Shown: piece by piece, positions 18,038-26,659 of the stretch
Numbering within the stretch: the first letter of the stretch is position 1
Layout: each line of letters starts with the position of its first letter
Source of the DNA: Botrimarina hoheduenensis
GTDB taxonomy: Bacteria; Planctomycetota; Planctomycetia; Pirellulales; Lacipirellulaceae
Direction: 5' to 3'
Assembly: GCF_007859815.1 (NCBI RefSeq)
Contig: NZ_SJPH01000001.1
Coordinates: 844,754-908,753, forward strand
DNA: 64,000 nt
Notes under the pieces: model-generated
Seen by the model: the letters and a program-made list of their open reading frames with translations, nothing else
The model's database searches: none
Told to the model about the DNA's origin: nothing
Made by a program: the position numbers and the translations under genes

Positions 18038-20980
18038 TTAGCTCCTTCCTGGCTGTGGCTTGTGCTGCTGGCGAGTGTGTGGCGAGGCGAAGCCGGTTTG
18101 CTTGGCGACCTTCGGCCCGCGTCCCGACCCGCGCTTCGCCCACCACGCGTGGGCCCGCTCGATGACCGATTGCCGGCGGCGGGCGTGTGGCGTTTGGGGG
18201 GCAGCGTTCGGCTGGGGTCGCTTGGTCGGTTTGGCTGCCCGTTGCTGGGCTCTTGATGCGGCCTGTTGGTGTTGGGCCGGGCGCTTCGTCTGCTGCTGGA
18301 CAAGCTCTTGGTCCTTGACCATTTCCGTAGCGGAGAGCTGTTGCCCTGCCCCCTGGATCGCTCGCCGCACCGCCTGCTTGTCATCGACGTAGAGGGTGAC
18401 GTCCTGCTTGCCGCGGGAGGCGGTGACGTAGAGCTGCTTGGCGTTGATGGCGGGGAGCGACTGCGAGCCCATCGCGGCGATCGCTTTCTTGGCGTCCTTG
18501 CCCTGGGCGGTCTGGCTGGTGATGACGAAGCCGTGGTCGAGGTGGCCGTACTCTTTGGAGACGACCAGGCCACTCTTCAATTTGAGGTTGCCCCGCTTGT
18601 CAAAGCCGGCGACCTCGTCGATGCGGCCGTTGCTGATCTTCCGCTTGTTGTCGATCCCCGTGCCGCCGAGGCTGAAGCGGACCTTGTCGCCGACCGCCAG
18701 GCCGAGCTTCTCTTCGCGGTAGACCTCAAAGCGGTTGGGCGAGTCGATCGGGACCGGCTTCTTGGCGCCGCCACCCATCGGGGCGAGCGCCACCTGCCCC
18801 TGCTTGTCGACTTCAACGCGGTAACGCTCGCCGCGGACGTAGCCCCCCTTCACGTTCTGATGGAACTGCACCACCAGGCCGGGCTGGCGGTAGCTCTCGG
18901 GCGTCTTCCGCTCGGCATCGGTCAGGTTCAGCGGCTTGAGCTGCACCAATTCGCGCTCTTCTTTCCCGATCGCCCCCCGCTCCCGGAGGCCGTCGCGGAT
19001 CTGGCGGGTCACGGCGCGGCCCTCGGCGTGGGTGGGAGACACCACCAGCGGCGTCTCCTTCCCCTTCGCCTTCAGGTACTCTTCTGCCAGGAGGGCGTGC
19101 CGATCGTCGGTCGAGACTTCTTTGATCTTGCCGAGCTTGTCCAGCAGATCGAAGCCGGCGACGAGGCCCGTGGTGCCCCGCTTCTTGTCGACGATCTCAT
19201 TGCCGCGGCTGATCAGCTCGATCGCCTCCTTGTAGCGGCCCTGCTGGCGTTGGATCTTTTCGACCCGCGCGACCGACAGGCCCGCTTCTTGCTCGAGAAG
19301 CCGAGCCGCTTCCCCGCGGCGGGGGCTGGAGTGCTGGCGCGTGTCGCCCGAGAGGACGACGCGGGCGTTCTGTTGTTTGGCGATGTCGAAGACGCCGAGC
19401 ATCGAACGGGTGTCCAAGAGGCCCGCTTCGTCGATCCAGAGGACCTGGTCTTTCAGTTCGGGATGAAGTCTTTCATTGCGTAACAGATGCTCGACGGTCT
19501 GGGCTTTCTCGAAGCCCTTCTCTTCGAGGACTTCCTTGGCGCCGGTGCTGGGAGCGAAGACGAACAGGTCCTTGCCGCTCTGGTGGATCGCTTCGGCCGC
19601 TTCTTGCATGAGGGAGCTCTTGCCGGTGCCCGCGCCCCCCATCACGCCGGTGACCGCGTCACGGCTTTTCAATACGTGACGGACCGCTTCTTTCTGCTGG
19701 TCGTTGAGCCACTCCCGCTTGAAGGCGTGTTCTTCTTTGGCGATGGGTAGCCGGGTGCCCCGTCCTTCGCGGGCGTAAGCGATCATCCTCCGCTCGGCGT
19801 CGAGGACTTGGGGCGTGGTGACGTACTGCCGCTTGGCGCCGCGGATGTCGCGTTCGCCTTGGATGACTTCTTTGCGGTCAAGCTCGGCGGCGACCTCTTC
19901 GGGAGTGAGGGTTAACCCGCGTTCTAAGGCGGTCGCGATAACCGCTTGTTTTTCCACGGTCGATTGGCGGTAGAGGTGATGGTCGAGCGCATGCTGCAAG
20001 GCCTCCCGCGACCTTTCGATCCGCTCCGCCGCGCCCTCTTCTCCTATCGCCCCCTTCCCGAGGGCCTCGATCCGCTCGCGTTCTTCTCGGGTCAATCGGG
20101 TCTGCCATTCTTCACGGAGCGTCTCGACCGTGGCCCCTTGGTCTTTCTTCTCGCGGGTCTTCAGGCCGAGCTTCGCCTTCGCCGCCTCCTCGGTGATGCC
20201 GTGCTCCAGGGCATACGCTTCGACCTGCTGGGTCCGCTGCGAGAATTTTTCGATGGTCGCTCTTTCGATGCCGGCGATCTCCCAGCCTCGCTTCTGCTTG
20301 CCCCCTTGGGTGTACTGGGTGGCGGTGACGCCGTAGCCGAGGCGGCCGAGCTTCTTCGCGAGGCGAGCCTCGAAGGCGGCTTGCAGGTAAGGGCGGCTGC
20401 GGATGATCTCTTCCATCTCGGCCGCGTAGTGCTTCCCCTCGTCGTGGGTCCAGTTGAGACAGAAGGCGTGGATGTGCAGGTGGGGGTCGGTCTTCCCTTC
20501 AACGGGGCGGGAAGTCTTATGTAGAAAATCGGCGTAGATGAGTTTGCCGGTTGGCTTGCGGTCCTTAGTGCCTGCTTTGTCTCCCGCTCTCACGCGGCGG
20601 CACATCCTTGGCTCCACGTCGCGGGCCATCGTTTCGTGCACCGCTTCTCGGAGCGCTTCGAGGATCCGATCGTCCTTCTTCACCGCCCAGGCGATCGAGA
20701 CGCTCTTCGGGACCGAGTAGGTAAAATCGACGCCGGGGCGGCGGTCCTTGCGTAGTCGCTGCACCAGCTTCTTGCCGGTCATTGGGTGGAGACCCGCGAG
20801 CAGGTGGCTGAATTGGTCGCGGGTGACGGTCTCTCCCTCGACTAGGCCGAGCAGTTCCGCGCCGAGTCCACGCCAGGCGCCGTTCACTTCTTGACCGAGG
20901 TAGTAGTCGCCTTGCGTCAGCACCTTGTCGAAGTACTTCTGCGTTCCGGCGATGCTCTTGGCTTGGGTGGCGATCAACAT
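18038..20980 (-). CDS. MobF-family conjugative relaxase-helicase (TrwC/TraI-like)
   Basis: 980 residues. The N-terminal relaxase domain has DFTYSVPKSVSIAWA (85-99) and the metal-binding HLHIH (167-171), with candidate catalytic Tyr at 16, 26 or 27 near the N-terminus as in TrwC. A superfamily 1B helicase follows, with Walker A GGAGTGKSS (448-456) and Walker B VLWIDEAG (513-520). The C-terminus is basic and low-complexity. It would nick oriT and unwind the transferred strand. The order with a small protein, a basic protein and a VirD4-like gene upstream is that of a mobilisation operon. Confidence 0.93.
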   Translation of the reverse strand: MLIATQAKSIAGTQKYFDKVLTQGDYYLGQEVNGAWRGLGAELLGLVEGETVTRDQFSHLLAGLHPMTGKKLVQRLRKDRRPGVDFTYSVPKSVSIAWAVKKDDRILEALREAVHETMARDVEPRMCRRVRAGDKAGTKDRKPTGKLIYADFLHKTSRPVEGKTDPHLHIHAFCLNWTHDEGKHYAAEMEEIIRSRPYLQAAFEARLAKKLGRLGYGVTATQYTQGGKQKRGWEIAGIERATIEKFSQRTQQVEAYALEHGITEEAAKAKLGLKTREKKDQGATVETLREEWQTRLTREERERIEALGKGAIGEEGAAERIERSREALQHALDHHLYRQSTVEKQAVIATALERGLTLTPEEVAAELDRKEVIQGERDIRGAKRQYVTTPQVLDAERRMIAYAREGRGTRLPIAKEEHAFKREWLNDQQKEAVRHVLKSRDAVTGVMGGAGTGKSSLMQEAAEAIHQSGKDLFVFAPSTGAKEVLEEKGFEKAQTVEHLLRNERLHPELKDQVLWIDEAGLLDTRSMLGVFDIAKQQNARVVLSGDTRQHSSPRRGEAARLLEQEAGLSVARVEKIQRQQGRYKEAIELISRGNEIVDKKRGTTGLVAGFDLLDKLGKIKEVSTDDRHALLAEEYLKAKGKETPLVVSPTHAEGRAVTRQIRDGLRERGAIGKEERELVQLKPLNLTDAERKTPESYRQPGLVVQFHQNVKGGYVRGERYRVEVDKQGQVALAPMGGGAKKPVPIDSPNRFEVYREEKLGLAVGDKVRFSLGGTGIDNKRKISNGRIDEVAGFDKRGNLKLKSGLVVSKEYGHLDHGFVITSQTAQGKDAKKAIAAMGSQSLPAINAKQLYVTASRGKQDVTLYVDDKQAVRRAIQGAGQQLSATEMVKDQELVQQQTKRPAQHQQAASRAQQRAAKPTKRPQPNAAPQTPHARRRQSVIERAHAWWAKRGSGRGPKVAKQTGFASPHTRQQHKPQPGRS

Positions 20981-21211
20981 GAGGGGCTACTGAGTGGTTG
21001 GCGGGTTGGCTGCTTCGGCTGGGGTTGGTGGGGGCGTTTGTTGGTGGCTTCTTCGGGGTGGGTTTCTTGGTAGCTCTTTGCTTTGGGTCTTGTTTGTTGG
21101 GTTGGTGGTTCGTTTGGGTGGTTGGTTTAAGGGGTTCTGTTTTTAGGAATAGGCATGTCTCCTAGGCGGGGCCCTAGGTGGCATCAGCCTGCCGTGATTC
21201 GCCCGTTGCGA
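20981..21211 (-). promoter_or_regulatory. Strand-biased leader of the relaxase gene (possible oriT)
   Basis: From about 20998 to 21145 the + strand is nearly all G and T (repeats such as GGGTTGGTGG and GTTTGTTGG). The relaxase mRNA leader is therefore almost pure A/C, with few chances to form structure. No gene fits. The position directly in front of a MobF relaxase gene is one of the usual sites of oriT. I found no clear nic hairpin. Confidence 0.4.
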
Positions 21212-21709
21212 TCAACGCCCGAGAACGCCCGAGGCGAAGTTGTCCACAGCCGTTTTCGGTTCACGGTGGTGCAACGCCGCTTCACGAGCCGCCGGAAGTT
21301 CTTCCGCGGCATCGATCAGCCGGACGCGTCCGGCTTCATCGACGTGGAACGGTTCCTCGGAGAGGACTTCGCGGCAGCGGTTCGAGAAGCCTTTGAGGTC
21401 CAAGCCTTGCTCGACCTTGAGCGACTTCTTTGCCGCGGCTAGTAACGACTCTTTGGAAGCCGCCGGTTTGACGTCGAGTAGCCTCAGCAGCGTCTTCCGC
21501 ACGTCTTCTTGCGTGACCGTCCGCGCGGTGGCACCCGGATTCGGCTTCTTCTTGCCGCGTGCCTTGCCCTCGAGCGGGCTTATTGCGGCTTCGAGCGGCT
21601 TCAGGGTGATGTCGATCTCGGCGATTCGTTCGGTGAGCGCACGCTTCTCTTCTTGCAGCGGGAGGACGATCGCTTCGAGGGCTTCTTTGCCCGCTTCGAT
21701 GGGGTTCAT
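21212..21709 (-). CDS. Coiled-coil hypothetical protein of the mobilisation block
   Basis: About 165 residues from the ATG at 21709, chosen because AAGGAA lies nine bases upstream. The N-terminus is an amphipathic coiled coil (LQEEKRALTERIAEIDITLKP). The C-terminal half (EDVRKTLLRLLDVKPAASKE, CREVLSEEPFHVDEAGRVRL) looks like a winged-helix or DEK-like fold. Not recognised as a named family. Its position before the relaxase and after other mob genes suggests a DNA-binding accessory (relaxosome) role, by inference. Confidence 0.6.
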   Translation of the reverse strand: MNPIEAGKEALEAIVLPLQEEKRALTERIAEIDITLKPLEAAISPLEGKARGKKKPNPGATARTVTQEDVRKTLLRLLDVKPAASKESLLAAAKKSLKVEQGLDLKGFSNRCREVLSEEPFHVDEAGRVRLIDAAEELPAAREAALHHREPKTAVDNFASGVLGR

Positions 21710-21757
21710 GGCTTGGGTTCCTTGGTTCATGGGCGATAGGAAGAGGGAGTGGTGCGG

Positions 21758-22111
21758 CTACGCTTGGCGGCGGGAGGCCTGCCCGTGGCGGGGGAGCCTG
21801 CCGAGGGGTAGCGGGAGCGTTCCGGTGTCGGCTTCGTGCAACTGCTCGTCTTCATGGCGACAGCCGGCGTAGGCGTGCTCGACGACGATCTCGAAGGCGA
21901 GACTCGGGTCGCTGTCGCCCGCTTCGCATTGCTCGACCAGCAGCGTGAGGATCTCGTCCTCGCTCCAGCCGTAGAACGCTTGCAACTCTTCGTAGGCGAG
22001 CCACGTGTGCCAGGTCGTGGTGACCACGGCGGTCTTGCCGCCCGGTAGGCGGAGCGATTGGGTATCGACTTCTTGGAGGGCCGCGGTTTCTTGGTGGTTG
22101 AGAGAGGACAT
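21758..22111 (-). CDS. Hypothetical small protein
   Basis: 117 residues: a beta strand (LPGGKTAVVTTTWHTWLAYEE) is followed by helices (WSEDEILTLLVEQCEAGDSD, LAFEIVVEHAYAG), a layout like ribbon-helix-helix domains fused to a short tail. This is only a resemblance. Co-directional with the mobilisation genes on both sides, 48 bp from one and 51 bp from the other. Confidence 0.55.
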   Translation of the reverse strand: MSSLNHQETAALQEVDTQSLRLPGGKTAVVTTTWHTWLAYEELQAFYGWSEDEILTLLVEQCEAGDSDPSLAFEIVVEHAYAGCRHEDEQLHEADTGTLPLPLGRLPRHGQASRRQA

Positions 22112-22162
22112 TGGTTGAACCTTTTATGGTGAGATGAAAGTCTTGTGTGTTGATGAAGTCGC

Positions 22163-22630
22163 TCAGCGGCCGCGGCCACGACGCATCGCTCGTTTGGCTT
22201 GCAGCATCTGTTGGAATTGGCGTTTCTTCTCGGCCTTCAGGTGGACATCGGGCGTCTGCTTCTTCAGCTCGTGCTTCGGGCGGGCGCCATGCGACGGTTC
22301 GATGCGACGTTCACGCCACTTCTTCATCTGCTGGTCTCGCCGGCGGTTTCGGGCCTGCTTCTCACGCTCGACCTGCGTGTGTACCTCTTCGACCTCGTTG
22401 CCCTTGGGCGTCGGGACGAGCTGCTTCTTCGGCTTGGCGAGCTTCTCGCGGGGGCCTTCGTGGGCCTTACCGAATTGCTTCTTCACGCCGGTGGCCATGG
22501 CCTGTGTCGGCTTCTTCGCTTGCACGACATTCGCGGCTTGCTGGAAGCGGGGACGCGGGCTTTTGACGTGGGAGAACGCTTTGGGGCGGCCGCTGAGGGA
22601 AGCAGCACTGTGGTTGGGTTGTTTGGCCAT
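22163..22630 (-). CDS. Highly basic hypothetical protein
   Basis: About 155 residues, strongly Lys/Arg-rich throughout (EREKQARNRRRDQQMKKW, AEKKRQFQQMLQAKRAMRRG), with predicted continuous helix in the second half. Probably binds nucleic acid. The ATG at 22630 is favoured by a GGAG nine bases upstream; an in-frame ATG at 22645 is the alternative. It lies between the coupling-protein gene and the small genes leading to the relaxase. Confidence 0.55.
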   Translation of the reverse strand: MAKQPNHSAASLSGRPKAFSHVKSPRPRFQQAANVVQAKKPTQAMATGVKKQFGKAHEGPREKLAKPKKQLVPTPKGNEVEEVHTQVEREKQARNRRRDQQMKKWRERRIEPSHGARPKHELKKQTPDVHLKAEKKRQFQQMLQAKRAMRRGRGR

Positions 22631-22680
22631 TGCTTGGGACTCCATTTCGGGGGGCTAGAATTTAAAAGTAAGAGTGGCAA

Positions 22681-24576
22681 CTACGAGCGATCAGCAGGGA
22701 CGGGTGCCGCGTTCCGGCGTTCCTCGAAGACATCACCAAGCGGCAGCGGCTGGAAACACCGTTTGCCGTCGATACGGAAGTCCTTGTAGGCGCGGCGGTG
22801 GAGCCACATCGGCGGCCCGCCGTCGGCCGGGAAGACGAATTGATTCGCCGCGTGCTGGCGGAGTGTGTCTTCGACCTCGCGGTAGGTCATCAGCGGGACC
22901 GTCTTCTCGCCGACCTCTTTGGCGAGGGGGCCCCAGCCCTCCCGCTTCTTGACGACCCGCTTGCCCAGCTCACCGGAAACCCAGGCCGCCACGTCCTCGC
23001 CGTCGTTGTTCACGCCGAACACCTGGACGGTAGAGCTCTGCAACAGAAGACTGCAGGGCTCTTGGCCGATCGCGTTCTTGATCTGCGAAATCTTTTGGGC
23101 GCCGACCCAGAGCATGCAGCCCGCTTCGCGGAGGTTGCCGAAGCCATCGCTGATCGAGTCGAGGCCCTCGGCGTAGAGCGGGTACTCGTCGAGGCCAACC
23201 AGCACGCTCGGGGAGGGCTTCTGGAGAGTGCGGCGGAAGTCGCGTCGCAGGTAGTAGACCCCCATCGCCGCCATCAGACGGATGTAACGGGTGTAATTCT
23301 TCTCATTGCCGACCCCCACGACGACGTAGATCGTCGGCTTCTCGGCCCCTAGAGTCGGCAGCTCCAAGAGCGGGTTCTCAACGCCGGAGAGAAACGACTG
23401 CATCCCCTTCCCGGCCATCCACTTCAGGCTCTTCGAGAGGGTCGTCTTGAACGAGCCCCCTTCCTCCTCGGCGGCGTCTACCATGAGCTTGGCGGCCGGC
23501 ACGCATTGGCCGACCGGGCAGTTGGACATCTCGTAAATCGCGTTCGACCACACCTGCTCGTCGTAGACGCCGGTCTCGGGGTCACGGGACTCGATGATCC
23601 GGTAGACGGTCGCCAGGTTCCGCAGCTCGGGGGGCTGGGTATGACAGACCCAGGTGATCACCCCTTCGAGCAGCGTGCCGGCGTTGTCCGCGAAGTGCGG
23701 GCCGGAAGCGGCGTTCTTCTCCGGTAGGATCAACGCTTGACGGATCTCGGCGATCTGGATCAGCCCGTCATCGGTGGTCTCGTCGATGCCCGCCAGCACG
23801 TTGCAGGTCGCCGAGGGGAGCCCGGTCACCTGCAGCGGGTCGAACACACTGACCGGCCCCAGCTCGCTCCGCCGCCGGCCGGTGACTTGGGCGTGCTCCC
23901 CCTTCATGTCGATGATCAGCCCGGCGCCGCCGTACATGGCGTAGTTGGGCCACTGGGCGGTCGCCGATTTGCCCGAGTTGGTCATGCCGACCGTGCAGAG
24001 ATGCACCCCGGTCTTGATGCCCACCAGTCGGGGCATGAAATCGTGCCGGAAGGTGGTGGCGCCAAGCAGGATGCGGTCGGTCCAGCCGAGCTTGCCCTCC
24101 TTGGTGCGGGGTAACTGCATCTCGCGAGCGTGGTACTCGCCCCGGTTCGCCCAGGTCGCGCTGTCGCCGTCGCCGGAGCAGAAGTTCTCGCGGAACCAGG
24201 GTTGGCGCTGGAGCTGTGAGGCGAGGCTGCTGATCGCCAGGGGACCCGCCAGCAGCGAAACCGGCACAAGCACACAGCTCGAGAGCCAGAAGGCTTCGGA
24301 TCGCCCCTGCTCGGTGCCAACGGAGAAGTACCCGAGGGCGACCGCCGCCGCGACGATCGGCAGGGTCACCGGCAGTCGCATCCAACGACGGAGGCCAGGG
24401 AAGCGGTAGGAGAGCAAGTAGACGATCGCCGCCGACCAACTCAAAGCAGCGAGCAGTTGCGCGGTTCCAGAGACTTCCTGCTCCCCCGTCAACGAAGGCA
24501 CCAGCAGTAGCCAGAGCGTGGCGAGCGTGGCCCCGGCAAGAATATTCAGGAGGGTTCGTGGTCCGTAGTAGTCCAT
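22681..24576 (-). CDS. VirD4/TraD-like type IV coupling protein
   Basis: 631 residues. Four predicted membrane helices lie in the first ~116 residues (about 8-27, 40-56, 70-84, 97-116). The cytosolic ATPase follows, with Walker A VGMTNSGKSATAQ (196-208), LIIDMKGEHA, a Walker B-like VLVGLDEYPLYAEG and a downstream VGAQKISQI sensor segment. It would hand the relaxase-DNA complex to a secretion channel. I placed the start at 24576, where AAGGAA precedes the ATG; the frame runs on to 24732 but without a signal. No VirB-type channel genes are in the window. Confidence 0.88.
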   Translation of the reverse strand: MDYYGPRTLLNILAGATLATLWLLLVPSLTGEQEVSGTAQLLAALSWSAAIVYLLSYRFPGLRRWMRLPVTLPIVAAAVALGYFSVGTEQGRSEAFWLSSCVLVPVSLLAGPLAISSLASQLQRQPWFRENFCSGDGDSATWANRGEYHAREMQLPRTKEGKLGWTDRILLGATTFRHDFMPRLVGIKTGVHLCTVGMTNSGKSATAQWPNYAMYGGAGLIIDMKGEHAQVTGRRRSELGPVSVFDPLQVTGLPSATCNVLAGIDETTDDGLIQIAEIRQALILPEKNAASGPHFADNAGTLLEGVITWVCHTQPPELRNLATVYRIIESRDPETGVYDEQVWSNAIYEMSNCPVGQCVPAAKLMVDAAEEEGGSFKTTLSKSLKWMAGKGMQSFLSGVENPLLELPTLGAEKPTIYVVVGVGNEKNYTRYIRLMAAMGVYYLRRDFRRTLQKPSPSVLVGLDEYPLYAEGLDSISDGFGNLREAGCMLWVGAQKISQIKNAIGQEPCSLLLQSSTVQVFGVNNDGEDVAAWVSGELGKRVVKKREGWGPLAKEVGEKTVPLMTYREVEDTLRQHAANQFVFPADGGPPMWLHRRAYKDFRIDGKRCFQPLPLGDVFEERRNAAPVPADRS

Positions 24577-24625
24577 GATGGGGTTCCTTATGTGTAGGCG
24601 TGGGAGAGGGCGAAACGGCAACGGT

Positions 24626-24880
24626 TCAGCGTTCAAAGCCCCAGGGTGTCGGCGCTTCGTAGCCGGCAGCCGTGTGGCCAACCGTCGTGGCGAAGGTCGA
24701 TTGGCTGCTACGTGGCTCACGACGTCCGCCACTGAAGACCGCCGGAAGGAGCAGCAGCACCACGATCAGCGGGGCGAGAATGAGCGTCTGCAGGTTGCAG
24801 TTGCGGTAGGAGATGGCGCCGGCGTGCTTCGCGATCCAGAAGGCGGCGGCGGGGACGTAGCGGAGGAACAGGAGGAACAT
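24626..24880 (-). CDS. Small membrane protein
   Basis: 84 residues from the ATG at 24880, where GGAGGAACAT on the + strand marks the codon. Two hydrophobic stretches (FLLFLRYVPAAAFWIAKHAG and LILAPLIVVLLLLPAVF) suggest two membrane helices with a short Ser/Thr-rich tail. Next to the coupling-protein gene, in the same direction; probably a mating or mobilisation accessory, by position only. Confidence 0.55.
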   Translation of the reverse strand: MFLLFLRYVPAAAFWIAKHAGAISYRNCNLQTLILAPLIVVLLLLPAVFSGGRREPRSSQSTFATTVGHTAAGYEAPTPWGFER

Positions 24881-24959
24881 GGCGCTGCTGCCTGAGGCAG
24901 TCCTTGATGTGAGATATGAGTTGTTTGGCGTTGGCCTCGAGCCGGCGTTTCCGGTTGGG

Positions 24960-25418
24960 TCACCTGAACGCTGGACTCGGCCCGATGAAACCAAGCCCGA
25001 AAGGCCCCCGATCAGCCTCTGGGTCGAGGTCAAGGTGCGGCTGCAACAGGTTGCGTTTAGCGTCAAAGCAGGCCCCTCCTCCCTCGGGCGTCCAAGGCGT
25101 TCCGTCCTCCCGGAAGTAACCCTCTTTTGGGAAATCACCCGGTTCATAGACCGTGGTGGCGTAGAAATTGATCGCCCACCAACGCCGCCCGCTCGCTTCT
25201 TCAAGCGTTTGCTGGCGTTCCCACATTGAACGCCGCTCCGCGGCTTTGGAGAGATCGGAACGAAGCGCCAAACCCAACAGCAATGACACCACGGCGGCGA
25301 CGCTTGTCAGCAGGATCACCGACGTTTTAGTGAGGCCGTGTCGATGGCCAGGGCGCCGCTCGTTCTGGCAGGCGTTGCGCGTAGGACGGGTCGTCGATTT
25401 GGATTTACAAGCAGACAT
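24960..25418 (-). CDS. Single-pass membrane protein, unknown
   Basis: 152 residues from the ATG at 25418 (AAAGG upstream). A basic N-terminus (SACKSKSTTRPTRNACQNERR) precedes one hydrophobic helix (VILLTSVAAVVSLLLGLALR) and an extracytoplasmic domain containing RRWWAINFYATTVYEPGDF. Not recognised. In tandem with other small membrane protein genes after the coupling protein. Confidence 0.55.
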   Translation of the reverse strand: MSACKSKSTTRPTRNACQNERRPGHRHGLTKTSVILLTSVAAVVSLLLGLALRSDLSKAAERRSMWERQQTLEEASGRRWWAINFYATTVYEPGDFPKEGYFREDGTPWTPEGGGACFDAKRNLLQPHLDLDPEADRGPFGLGFIGPSPAFR

Positions 25419-25428
25419 GGAGGAGCCT

Positions 25429-25959
25429 TTAGGAGTTGCTGGCTGGCTTTGGCCAGTCAAAGGGGGAAGCGAAGGGTTGCTTGCTTGCGTCGCGTTGATC
25501 CAACGGACGAGGCGTTGGTGGGTGAAGAAGTGAGAGGCACCCCAACGCCGACCCGATGTAGAACCCAAGATCCGCCCACCATTCGCTGGCGGCGACGGGC
25601 TCAACCGGTCGTCCATCCCACCAATGCATAAAAATGAAAAAGGCGGAGGCGTAGCCAAGCAGGGCGTACGGGTAGAGCATCAAGTCGCGACTCTTACGCG
25701 TCTTCGAGGGGGCGCTCGCTCGGCCTACGTGGTAGCCTACGACCGGTTGCACCAAACCGCTGAGCGTTCCGGCAGCGAAGACCAGCAACACAACGCCCTC
25801 ACAGAACGGCGCTAAGCAGGACCAAGTTAGAGCGGAGGCTAGCAGTCCGCTGAGGACACCGGCTGGCAGGCAGGCGATCCATCGCAAGGCTTTCTGCGGG
25901 TGCTCATAGGAACCTCCCAAGCTCGGGTTGCCACGTCTTAAGCGGTGTTTTCGCGGCAT
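25429..25959 (-). CDS. Multi-pass membrane protein, unknown
   Basis: 176 residues with about four hydrophobic segments (IACLPAGVLSGLLASALTW, GVVLLVFAAGTLSGLVQPVV, PYALLGYASAFFIFMHWW, DLGFYIGSALGCLSLL). The 5' end overlaps the preceding gene by 56 bp, so a later start is possible, although no in-frame ATG occurs near. Function unknown. Confidence 0.55.
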   Translation of the reverse strand: MPRKHRLRRGNPSLGGSYEHPQKALRWIACLPAGVLSGLLASALTWSCLAPFCEGVVLLVFAAGTLSGLVQPVVGYHVGRASAPSKTRKSRDLMLYPYALLGYASAFFIFMHWWDGRPVEPVAASEWWADLGFYIGSALGCLSLLHPPTPRPLDQRDASKQPFASPFDWPKPASNS

Positions 25960-26458
25960 CCTTGAGTTTCTGGTGGAGCTCGAGGAAGGCTGTCCCGTAG
26001 TGGTCGCCGTAGGAATCGAACCAACGAGAAACGCTCTGCGTCTCGGTGGGTTTCAGCGTCCAAGATTTAACGCTCCCGCGTTCGCTCTTGCTGACGACCA
26101 TGGCGTCGACTGGCGCGATCAAGAGGGTCTTTCGGTACGTCGCGTTTTGCGGCTTCTCAAGCCATACGATTGGCGTGCTCCTCTCCGCGAAGGCGGGATC
26201 CAAATGGGCGATCTTCAGCTCGCCAGAGAGCCACTGGAAACGTTCTTCCCAGGTCGTGCAGAACCAGACGTCGAGCGTCGAAAAGCCGACGGAGAACTCG
26301 AATCGTTCGGCTAGGGAATCAATTAAGTCACTCGGGTGTCGCTGTGCCTGTGGGGCGGGGTCCCACGGTTTGGCGAGCTGCTTATCGTCAGCCTGCCATT
26401 CGTCGTGGACGCCGCAGTGGGATGCGTCGCGGGGACCTGGGGGAGCTTCTGTTTTCAT
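25904..26458 (-). CDS. Hypothetical protein
   Basis: 184 residues from the ATG at 26458. Recognisable features are limited: a segment FEFSVGFSTLDVWFCTTWEERF, a Lys-rich centre and an aromatic WFDSYGDHYG. Reading on upstream gives a long open frame, but that is only the reverse of the sigma-factor gene. It heads the minus-strand run of membrane-protein genes and is divergent from the sigma gene; the 200-bp gap between them would hold both promoters. Confidence 0.5.
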   Translation of the reverse strand: MKTEAPPGPRDASHCGVHDEWQADDKQLAKPWDPAPQAQRHPSDLIDSLAERFEFSVGFSTLDVWFCTTWEERFQWLSGELKIAHLDPAFAERSTPIVWLEKPQNATYRKTLLIAPVDAMVVSKSERGSVKSWTLKPTETQSVSRWFDSYGDHYGTAFLELHQKLKDAAKTPLKTWQPELGRFL

Positions 26459-26659
26459 GACATGCCCTTTGCTGTTGCTGGGGTGCCGGCCGCCGCTGCT
26501 TGGCGACAAACCGAGCCGACACTTGCTACAGGGAGGGCAGGCACTCGGGATGCGCGCAGAATCTCGAAACAATCCCGTTAAGGTCTTTTGGTGCCGGTTC
26601 GTGACCCGGCGGGTCGGGGTGGCTAAACTGCGTTTTGACCCGTGAAAGGAGCGATCCGC

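Noticed and set aside
18266-19483. 405-codon + strand open frame opposite the relaxase
   Set aside because: Leu/Val/Asp-rich shadow of the MobF gene, whose own helicase motifs lie in the minus frame.
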